Shown here: in pieces, positions 40,992 to 47,504 of the stretch | Layout: each line of letters begins with the position of its first letter | How positions within the stretch are numbered: position 1 is the stretch's first letter | Source: CAZNVB01 sp964651495 | GTDB taxonomy: Bacteria; Acidobacteriota; Aminicenantia; Aminicenantales; UBA8522 | Direction: 5' to 3' | Assembly (NCBI GenBank): GCA_964651495.1 | Contig: CAZYWP010000003.1 | Span: 1 to 64,000, forward strand | Length of the DNA: 64,000 bases | Notes under the pieces: model-generated | Database searches by the model: none | What the model was told of the DNA's origin: nothing | What the model saw: the letters and a program-made list of their open reading frames with translations, nothing else | Translations under genes and position numbers: made by a program

Positions 40992-41756
40992 TTATTTTCG
41001 CCAGAGGGTTCTGGCCCGGGCCAGTTCTCTGAGGTCGTCTTGGCGGACGATCTGATGACAAAGCGACGTCTCCTCTTCCAGCGTCAGGACCTGGCTGCGG
41101 GAGAGCACGGTCTCACCGTATAAGACTTCGCCCCGGTAATCGACTTCGATCTCGATGGGAACGGATGCGGTGATGACCTCGGCCGGGACGGCTTCCACCG
41201 CCCACTCGATATAGACTACGTGATTGACGTGCTTGTTCCAGTCCAGGTCCCCCATTCTAACCCGAAAAGGCAGTTCAAAATCGATCTTGGTGAGGTCCGG
41301 CAGGGGCATGAAATCGTCAGCGATCGCCCGGCGGGGATCCTGAAGAAAGTCACCCAGGTTCTCGACCACCGGGACTGGTTTTTTCCTCAGCACGTCGAGC
41401 AGCATCCACGAAGTCGTCGCCGCCGCGACCGCGTTGCCGGCTTGATCCGTGAGCTCGAATTCGCGCAGGGCAAACAATCCTTTCCGGGCCGATGGCCAAG
41501 TCGTCATCCGGAGCTCTTCTCCCCAACCGGGGTAGCGGAAAATTCGGATATGATAGCGCGACAGGACCCAGGTGAGTTTTTTCTTGATCAGGTCCAGGAC
41601 CGAAGCGCCCAGCCTGGCAGCGTGGTCGGCGGCCGACTCCTGGAAATAGTCCAGCAGGCAGGGCAACTTGACCCGGCCGCGCGGCCCCGCCTCCGAGGCA
41701 CCGACAATAAAGATGCGGGATAAACGGGCGTTATCTCCGGATATTTCGCCGCTCAT
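40992..41756 (-). CDS. Acyl-ACP thioesterase (FatA/B-like, double hotdog)
   Basis: 254 aa, cytoplasmic. The first hotdog includes LLDYFQESAADHAARLG and a TWVLSRYHIRI strand; the second includes DLDWNKHVNHVVYIEW with the Asn/His pair of the family's active site. It releases fatty acids from acyl carrier protein. GAGGAG lies ten bases before the ATG. The fusion gene begins 22 bp after its stop, so both are probably cotranscribed, with no obvious functional link. A 12-bp palindrome sits in its leader. Confidence 0.87.
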   Translation of the reverse strand: MSGEISGDNARLSRIFIVGASEAGPRGRVKLPCLLDYFQESAADHAARLGASVLDLIKKKLTWVLSRYHIRIFRYPGWGEELRMTTWPSARKGLFALREFELTDQAGNAVAAATTSWMLLDVLRKKPVPVVENLGDFLQDPRRAIADDFMPLPDLTKIDFELPFRVRMGDLDWNKHVNHVVYIEWAVEAVPAEVITASVPIEIEVDYRGEVLYGETVLSRSQVLTLEEETSLCHQIVRQDDLRELARARTLWRK

Positions 41757-41804
41757 CTCATCGCTACTCCTCTTGTTAGATATCCGCTCTTCCTGCCACA
41801 GGCA

Positions 41805-41861
41805 AAATCGCGATTTGTCTTTTTATTGATATAATATCGCGCTTCTAAACGCAACTGCCAA
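41805..41861 (-). promoter_or_regulatory. Candidate promoter and palindromic operator of the thioesterase gene
   Basis: Minus-strand TTGGCA (41856-41861) and TATTAT (41831-41836) with a rather long 19-bp spacer. Downstream of the -10 lies the perfect palindrome AAATCGCGATTT (41805-41816), where a repressor could block initiation. Confidence 0.4.
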
Positions 41862-42052
41862 TAATTTTCCGTCTTGTTTTCATAGCCAAGGCACCAGGGG
41901 GAAACCGAAACAGGACCCATTCACATCTCTCAAATAGAGATGGCCACTCCGGGTTGTTTTGCTTTCTTTTCAACCCTGTATTATATTCAACACACTTGTC
42001 CTGGATCATTCATGAAATGAAGAAGAAAGAGTCCCCTCTCCCTGGAGAGACC

Positions 42053-42172
42053 GTGTCGCAATTGCAAATTGTCATTGCGAGCGACCGCAGGGAGCGCGGC
42101 AATCTCCTTTCTTTTTAACACATTATGAGATTGCTTCGATCGCTTCGCTCTCTCGCAATGACGTTGCGACAC
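42053..42172. repeat. Nested inverted repeat, MITE/REP-like intergenic element
   Basis: Three nested perfect arm pairs: GTGTCGCAA / TTGCGACAC (42053-42061, 42164-42172), GTCATTGCGAG / CTCGCAATGAC (42071-42081, 42152-42162) and GCAATCTC / GAGATTGC (42099-42106, 42127-42134). The element could fold into one long hairpin. Similar TCATTGCGAG-type repeats are scattered between genes in many bacteria. The surrounding noncoding stretch, 41757-42315, holds otherwise only the thioesterase promoter and a G/C-rich hairpin. Confidence 0.8.
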
Positions 42173-42232
42173 AGCCTCGGAGGGGAGAGGGTCGGGGTGA
42201 GGGTGATTATAAAAAGCCCCCCTCCCCTTCAT

Positions 42233-42263
42233 CCCCTCCCGCCAGGGGAGGGGAGATTTTTTT
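42233..42263 (+). terminator. Rho-independent terminator-like hairpin
   Basis: CCCCTCCC (42233-42240), loop GCCAG, GGGAGGGG (42246-42253), then AGA and seven Ts (42257-42263). In plus orientation it would stop read-through toward the FAD oxidoreductase. It is part of a wider G/C-rich repeat, 42173-42263, so it may be a passenger of that repeat. Confidence 0.5.
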
Positions 42264-42310
42264 CCCTGTTTCATGGATAGGTCAGGTTATAGACTTGCTT
42301 TTTTGGTTGC

Positions 42311-42520
42311 ACCGGATGTCGTCCTGGAAAAAAAACGCGGCAGCCGTCATCATCGGCGGCGGGATNNNNNNNNNNNNNNNNNNNNNNNNNNNNNNNNNNN
42401 NNNNNNNNNNNNNNNNNNNNNNNNNNNNNNNNNNNNNNNNNNNNNNNNNNNNNNNNNNNNNNNNNACCGGATGTCGTCCTGGAAAAAAAACGCGGCAGCC
42501 GTCATCATCGGCGGCGGGAT
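42311..42520. other. Unmerged contig overlap: 55-bp duplication around 100 N
   Basis: Bases 42311-42365 and 42466-42520 are identical over 55 positions and abut the N run 42366-42465. The duplicated piece carries the first 50 bp of the FAD oxidoreductase gene, so the copy before the gap is redundant. Confidence 0.95.
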
Positions 42521-43622
42521 CATGGGAACCGCCACGGCCTACCACCTGGCAAAGCGGGGCCTCGAAAACATCGTCTTGCTGGAAAAAGGACTCCTCGCCC
42601 AGGGTTCCACAGGCCTCAGCGTGGGGGGGATTCGCCAGCAGTTTTCTCATCCCGCCAACATCCTCCTTTCTCAGGAGTCCGTCCGGGTGTTCGAGCGTTT
42701 TGAGGAGGAATTCGGCGTCGATATCGGATTCAGCCGGGCCGGGTACCTCTTTCTTGCCAGGACGGAGGAGACCTGGCAGGAGTTTCTGGCCTCGGTCGAA
42801 ATTCAGCGCCGCCTCGACGTCCCGGTGGAGGTCCTGGCACCTGATCAAATCCTGGAGCGCTGGCCGTATTTGAATATCGGGGATATCGTCGGCGGGACAT
42901 TCTGCTCTGCGGACGGATATGCAGATCCCTACCTCGTCACCATGGGTTTCGCCGCCGCAGCCCGTCGGCTCGGCGTCCGGGTCGACGAAATGACCGAAGT
43001 GACAGGAATTCGGGTATTGCGGGACAGAATCCAAGCAGTGGAGACCCGGCAGGGCGTAATCCTTTCGCCGCTGGTGGTCAACGCCGCCGGGCCATGGGCG
43101 GCGCTGGTGGCAGAAATGGCGGGCCGTGCCCTTCCGGTCAGGCCCTGCCGCCGCCAGGTCTTCCTGACCGACGCGTTCGATGCTCTGCCCCGGCCAGTGC
43201 CGATGATCATCGACCAGGAGGTGACGTTCTACCTGCGCGGCGCCGCGCCGGGGCTGATCATGGGCATGAGCGATCCGGACGAGCCCCCGAGTTTTCATCT
43301 GCACGTCGACCGGGAGTTCATGGAAAAAGTGGTCGAGGCGGCCGTCCACAGAGTCCCTCTCCTCGAGAAGGCCGGCATCCTCCGCGGCTGGGCCGGGCTC
43401 TATGAGATTACCCCGGATGATAACCCGATCATCGGTGAGATGCTGTCACTCGGAGGGTTTTTCTGCGCCGTCGGGTTCTCCGGGCACGGATTTCAGCACG
43501 GCCCCGCCGTTGGCCGGATCCTGAGCGAACTCATCCTCGATGGTCGGACTGATTTCGACCTTGCTCCGTTCTCTTTTGACCGCTTCGCGGGGAAGAGCGA
43601 GGGAGAAAAAAGAGTCGTCTGA
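42471..43622 (+). CDS. FAD-dependent oxidoreductase of the DAO/glycine-sarcosine oxidase family
   Basis: 383 aa. N-terminal dinucleotide-binding motif VIIGGGIMG, then LLEKG and GLSVGGIRQQF typical of the D-amino-acid/sarcosine oxidase fold; the C-terminal segment EITPDDNPIIGE with GFSGHGFQHGP is the second FAD contact of this family. No signal peptide, so cytoplasmic. The ATG at 42471 follows the assembly gap; the identical start at 42316 is the duplicate. In the collapsed sequence a TTG seven codons upstream (42295) is an alternative; neither has a clear ribosome-binding site. It probably oxidises an imino or amino acid. Confidence 0.87.
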   Translation: MSSWKKNAAAVIIGGGIMGTATAYHLAKRGLENIVLLEKGLLAQGSTGLSVGGIRQQFSHPANILLSQESVRVFERFEEEFGVDIGFSRAGYLFLARTEETWQEFLASVEIQRRLDVPVEVLAPDQILERWPYLNIGDIVGGTFCSADGYADPYLVTMGFAAAARRLGVRVDEMTEVTGIRVLRDRIQAVETRQGVILSPLVVNAAGPWAALVAEMAGRALPVRPCRRQVFLTDAFDALPRPVPMIIDQEVTFYLRGAAPGLIMGMSDPDEPPSFHLHVDREFMEKVVEAAVHRVPLLEKAGILRGWAGLYEITPDDNPIIGEMLSLGGFFCAVGFSGHGFQHGPAVGRILSELILDGRTDFDLAPFSFDRFAGKSEGEKRVV

Positions 43623-43648
43623 ACGGGAACGAAAGAGGGGTGCCCATC

Positions 43649-45193
43649 TCAGCTGGAGGCCCGCCGCAGTCCGCCTCTCAGGATGGACTGAGCGGCGAGG
43701 TCGGCCGTGCGGACGGCGGTCGGGACGCCGCCCAGGAACAGCTCGGAGGCGGCGTAAATTCCGACCATGAGGAGGTTTTCGACCGGAGTCGTGATCAGCA
43801 GCTTTTGTCCAAAGGCCCGTTCATAATCGGCGCTCCAGGTCCAGCCGGCGATCGATCCCTGGAAGCGATGGCCCCAGTCCTCGTAGGTTAAGGGTGTGGC
43901 CACCTCCATCAGTTCGACGGCCGAACCGAGGCCGGGGAGAACGTTTTCGGCCGTCTGGATAAGCCGGCGGGCCAGGTCCATCTTATACGGTTTATAATCC
44001 TCCCTCCTCTTTTTCTCGCCAGCTCTGAAGCCGGAGAAGTGGCCATAAGGGAAGTTCACCCGCAGGATCAGCGAAACCCTGCCCTCGGGCGCATGGCCGG
44101 GCGCATTATCCGACCAGCGGCAGATTTCGACCTCCCGGCGGGCGAAATCCTCCAGGTCAACCTTCACCTCGCCCTCCGGGTTCTCTCTTTGGAGGTAGAA
44201 AAGGTGGGTGGCCCCCATGCGGCTGAGGTCCACCCGGCTCGGGTCGACGCCGAGATAGAGGCAGAGCTCGGAGCCCGTATACGGAATTTCCCTTATCTTG
44301 TCAAGAAAGGGAGTGGGAACCTGATCGCCCGGCACGAGCTCGAGAAAAGTCCGCTTGTAGTCGGCGTTGGAGACGACCCAGTCGGCCCGAAATATCTCTC
44401 CTTTGTCCGTCCGGACTCCCTCCACCCTTCCCCGCCTGATCATGATCTGATCTGCGGCCGTGGCCAGTTTGACCTCTCCGCCGCGCTTCAGGATCGCCCC
44501 GCGCAGCCGATCGCTCAGGCCATGAATGCCCCAGGAGGGATACCAGATGCCCACGCGGGAAATCACATTCCACATAAAGGCCAGGTTCAGGACGGACATC
44601 TCGGGCTCCGACGTTCCCTGCGACCCGAGAAAGTGAATCAGGCGTTGATCGGCTAAATGCCGCTCCAGCATCGCCCGACAGGGAGTCCGGGACAACTCGC
44701 GGACGAGCCCGAGTTTAACCTGAACCGCCCGGCTGTCCGTTTCCGGCGGCCGGCCCGCGTTGCCCAATTGATAATCCGGATGCCAGAGATAGACATCTCC
44801 GGCCAGGGCGATCGCGCTCTCCAGGTCCACGAAAAAGGCGTCGAGGCCTGGCGCCTCCGCGGCAAAAGTCTTTTTGAGTTCTTCCCTGACCTCGTCGAGA
44901 GGATGGGAATAGACAATGTCGAACCCGGGCGTGATCAGTTGAAAATGATTCCGCTTGAACTCGAGGGGGTCGTCGATTCCGACCCGGCCGAGAAATTCCC
45001 GCACCAGACCGGGAAAGCTGAACGAGAGAGGGCCCATCGGGAAGGCGTAACCGCCCCGCCTGAAAATATAGCCGGTTCCTCCGACGTGGATGTCCTTTTC
45101 CAGGACCAGGACTTGGCGCCCGTTCGCCGCCAGCTCGGCCGCGCAGCTCAAACCGGCGATTCCCGCGCCGATGACAATGATATCGTATTTCAT
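43649..45193 (-). CDS. Phytoene desaturase/isomerase-like (CrtI-type) FAD oxidoreductase
   Basis: 514 aa. N-terminal FAD motif VIGAGIAGLSCAAEL with VLEKDIHVGGTGY, then NAD(P)/FAD amine-oxidase-like folds and a C-terminal segment near LLMVGIYAASELFLGGVPTA that contacts FAD. The family includes carotenoid desaturases, isomerases and all-trans-retinol saturase-like enzymes. It is the last gene of an operon with a UbiA prenyltransferase and a CPBP protease, which fits isoprenoid chemistry. It starts 11 bp after the CPBP stop. Confidence 0.83.
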   Translation of the reverse strand: MKYDIIVIGAGIAGLSCAAELAANGRQVLVLEKDIHVGGTGYIFRRGGYAFPMGPLSFSFPGLVREFLGRVGIDDPLEFKRNHFQLITPGFDIVYSHPLDEVREELKKTFAAEAPGLDAFFVDLESAIALAGDVYLWHPDYQLGNAGRPPETDSRAVQVKLGLVRELSRTPCRAMLERHLADQRLIHFLGSQGTSEPEMSVLNLAFMWNVISRVGIWYPSWGIHGLSDRLRGAILKRGGEVKLATAADQIMIRRGRVEGVRTDKGEIFRADWVVSNADYKRTFLELVPGDQVPTPFLDKIREIPYTGSELCLYLGVDPSRVDLSRMGATHLFYLQRENPEGEVKVDLEDFARREVEICRWSDNAPGHAPEGRVSLILRVNFPYGHFSGFRAGEKKRREDYKPYKMDLARRLIQTAENVLPGLGSAVELMEVATPLTYEDWGHRFQGSIAGWTWSADYERAFGQKLLITTPVENLLMVGIYAASELFLGGVPTAVRTADLAAQSILRGGLRRASS

Positions 45194-45204
45194 TCCTGTT
45201 CAGG

Positions 45205-45879
45205 TCAACCCAGGGGAAAAGCCAGAAAGATCAAGATGTCCCAGACCGTGTGGCTGACGGCGATTAGCAGAACGGACCGATAGCGCCGGTACAGGGCACC
45301 CCAGTAAAGGCCGCAGACAAGGGCGGCAGCGACAAGCACAAGGTTGCGGGAGCTCAGATGAACCGCGGCGTACAGGGCCGCCGCCGCGAGCCAACCCATG
45401 GGGAATCCAAACCGGCCTTCAAACTGCCTTTGCAGCAGCCCGCGCCAGAAGACTTCCTCGCCCGGCCCGATCAAAAGGGTGATCAGAAGCGTGACCCGAA
45501 GGGTTGAAGCGGAACTTTTGAATGAATAGACCTCGTTGATTCCTGCGGGAGCTGAAGAGAACAGGGCTCGCACAAGAAAGCTGCCGGCGACGAAGGCGAG
45601 ATAAAGGACTCCGGCAGTCAGGACGCCGAGGAACAATTTCTCAACCACGTTCAACTCGAAATCGCGGCGGAGATGGGGCCAGAAGGAAGAGTCCAGGGTC
45701 AAACCAAGAAAACACAGAATGACGATGTTGGCGCCCATCCACCACCAGAAGTCCGCCGGCCCCAAGCGTCGGAGGGCGAAAAGAGGCAGGAAAAGCAGGA
45801 CGGCCGCAGCCGCGGGCAAAAGGAGCTTGAGCGCACGCGCCGGCGGGTTTTCCGACTGAGCGGGGCTGGAAATTCTCAT
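45205..45879 (-). CDS. CPBP-family intramembrane metalloprotease (Rce1/CAAX-like)
   Basis: 224 aa, six or seven predicted membrane helices. The glutamate motif is GEEVFWRG (EExxxR) near residue 138. Downstream His residues (AAVHLSS and VSHTVWD) complete the metal-site pattern of the family. Members process prenylated or secreted peptides, or act as immunity or scaffold proteins. It lies between prenyltransferase and CrtI-like genes, 39 bp after the former. Confidence 0.85.
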   Translation of the reverse strand: MRISSPAQSENPPARALKLLLPAAAAVLLFLPLFALRRLGPADFWWWMGANIVILCFLGLTLDSSFWPHLRRDFELNVVEKLFLGVLTAGVLYLAFVAGSFLVRALFSSAPAGINEVYSFKSSASTLRVTLLITLLIGPGEEVFWRGLLQRQFEGRFGFPMGWLAAAALYAAVHLSSRNLVLVAAALVCGLYWGALYRRYRSVLLIAVSHTVWDILIFLAFPLG

Positions 45880-45918
45880 GTTTCGGTGCGGCTCAAGACT
45901 TCATCAGGCGGGCCGATT

Positions 45919-46860
45919 TCAAACTTTTTCCAGGATGAAATGGAGCCAGACAGCGGCGGTCGAGAGGAGGCCAAACACAAGGTTATAGTTAGCCGTGGCG
46001 CCGTCGAGAATAAGGAAATCCATCGGCCGGCGCGGAGCGATGCGCCGCCGGGCCCGCCCCCAAAGAGCCAGCGCCCGCGGGAAGGCCAGCCCAACCAAAA
46101 GAAACGTCGCCGGCATTCCGATCGGACTTTTGCCGGCGAAAACTCGGACTAAAATTAGCATGAAATCGATGAGAAACGGGGCCAAGATTAAAAATCCATA
46201 ATAATAAAGGGACCGTTGATCGCCGAGCACGGCCGCTACCGTCGTCACCTTTCTCTCCTTGTCGGAGATCGAATCCCGCCAGTTGTTGGCGTGCAGGATA
46301 GCGCTGACGAGCAAGGCCATGGGAACCGTCCAGATCACCGGAACCCAGGAAAAGGACTTTGTCTGGACAACCCAGGCGCCGAGCGACCCGAGCAGGCCGA
46401 AATTGAGGAACACGGCCAGGTCGCCGAGAGCATGGGATTTCAGCCCGGTATAAAAGACGCCGATGACGACGCCGGCCGCTCCGATGATGAGAAGGACGGT
46501 GCCGGTGACGAAGACAAGATAGAGCCCGATCGCGGAGCCGAGAAGGAACATAAAGGCCGAGCCGGCTCCCACCTGAAAGGGAGTCCGCCAACCGCGCACG
46601 ATCGCCCCGCTCACCGGCGTGATGTCGCGGTCAAGGCCGCGCTGGAAGTCGAAGACATCGCTGAGCATGTTGGCGGCGGTGTGAAGGATCATCATCGCAG
46701 CCAAGGCCAGAAGGAAGCGGCCGGGCGAAAAAGCAGCCCGGCCGATGACGACGGCCAGCGATGTCCCGAAGATGACCGGCATGGTCGAGGCCGGCAGGGC
46801 CCACGGCCGGCCGGCGGTGATCCATTTCTTAAAGAAAGAAGGCGGGGGCTGGGATTCCAT
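45919..46860 (-). CDS. UbiA-family prenyltransferase, MenA-like
   Basis: 313 aa integral membrane enzyme with about eight helices. The first aspartate motif is NMLSDVFDFQRGLD and the second NNWRDSISDKE, matching the two Mg-diphosphate sites of UbiA proteins. The arrangement is closest to 1,4-dihydroxy-2-naphthoate prenyltransferase (menaquinone synthesis), but other aromatic acceptors are possible. It starts 8 bp after the lipoprotein stop. Confidence 0.85.
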   Translation of the reverse strand: MESQPPPSFFKKWITAGRPWALPASTMPVIFGTSLAVVIGRAAFSPGRFLLALAAMMILHTAANMLSDVFDFQRGLDRDITPVSGAIVRGWRTPFQVGAGSAFMFLLGSAIGLYLVFVTGTVLLIIGAAGVVIGVFYTGLKSHALGDLAVFLNFGLLGSLGAWVVQTKSFSWVPVIWTVPMALLVSAILHANNWRDSISDKERKVTTVAAVLGDQRSLYYYGFLILAPFLIDFMLILVRVFAGKSPIGMPATFLLVGLAFPRALALWGRARRRIAPRRPMDFLILDGATANYNLVFGLLSTAAVWLHFILEKV

Positions 46861-46868
46861 TCCGCAGG

Positions 46869-47294
46869 CTATTTAAGGAGAGAGCCGCTGTCCCCAACTC
46901 TCCAGGCTCCCTCGATCTGGACATACAGGACAGTCCGCAGGACCTCCTGCTTCTTTTCGTTGTTGTACTTGATGTCGACGAGCATCCAGTCTTCGAGCCC
47001 GGAGAAGGCCATGTTGAGCCGGGCCTCGTTGGGCTTGGCGAAATTCGCCCCCCGGAAGTGTCCAAGGATGGACTTATCCTTGCCGTAGTTCTTTATATAA
47101 ACGGGGAATAAGCCTTTCTGTTCGGAGTCGCTCTTGATGAATTCCTCGACATAATTCTGGGGTGTATAATTTTCATTAATGGTGACCCAGGCGTAGTCTT
47201 CCGCCTGCGTGCCCTTTTTGCAGCCGGTTGCGGCGACGAACGCCAAGACCGCCAGACCTGCAATCACGGCAAATGTCTGCAGCTTATTGCCCAT
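46869..47294 (-). CDS. Small lipoprotein of unknown function
   Basis: 141 aa from the ATG at 47294, which follows AAGGAG; the frame is open to 47414 but that part covers the promoter. The leader ends in VAATGCKK, a good lipobox with Cys25. The mature domain is a small alpha+beta fold with conserved-looking YVQIEGAWRVGD at the end. I do not recognise the family. It is the first gene of the lipoprotein-prenyltransferase-CPBP-CrtI operon. Confidence 0.72.
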   Translation of the reverse strand: MGNKLQTFAVIAGLAVLAFVAATGCKKGTQAEDYAWVTINENYTPQNYVEEFIKSDSEQKGLFPVYIKNYGKDKSILGHFRGANFAKPNEARLNMAFSGLEDWMLVDIKYNNEKKQEVLRTVLYVQIEGAWRVGDSGSLLK

Positions 47295-47328
47295 CGTCGT
47301 CTCCTTCTCGGGAATGGATTTCCTCTGC

Positions 47329-47357
47329 ATCTTAGTTTGACCGCTGTCAAATGTCAA
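47329..47357 (-). promoter_or_regulatory. Promoter with a built-in operator, prenyltransferase operon
   Basis: Minus-strand TTGACA (47352-47357), 17-bp spacer, TAAGAT (47329-47334). The spacer holds the perfect inverted repeat TTTGACcgctGTCAAA (47336-47351), exactly between -35 and -10, the classic place for a repressor or MerR-like regulator. Confidence 0.75.
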
Positions 47358-47445
47358 ATTCCCTCCCCAGCCTATAAACATCTCTATCTGAGTGATGAGA
47401 ATGGGTCCTGTCATGGCGCGTCCCCTCGGCCTCGTCAGCGCCCGT

Positions 47446-47474
47446 TTGACCTTTCTCCGGCCATGCTCTATATT
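47446..47474 (+). promoter_or_regulatory. Sigma-70 promoter of the phosphoesterase gene
   Basis: TTGACC (47446-47451), 17-bp spacer, TATATT (47469-47474); leader about 24 nt. Confidence 0.7.
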
Positions 47475-47504
47475 TGAACCCTCTCTTCCGGAATGAGGTT
47501 GGAC

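Noticed and set aside
41987..42274. Open frame of 95 codons on the minus strand
   Set aside because: It is a translation of the nested inverted repeat and the G/C-rich repeat; such repeats give familiar spurious proteins.
42273..43622. 449-codon frame running through the Ns into the FAD oxidoreductase
   Set aside because: It joins an out-of-frame copy of the duplicated 55 bp to the real gene through Ns.
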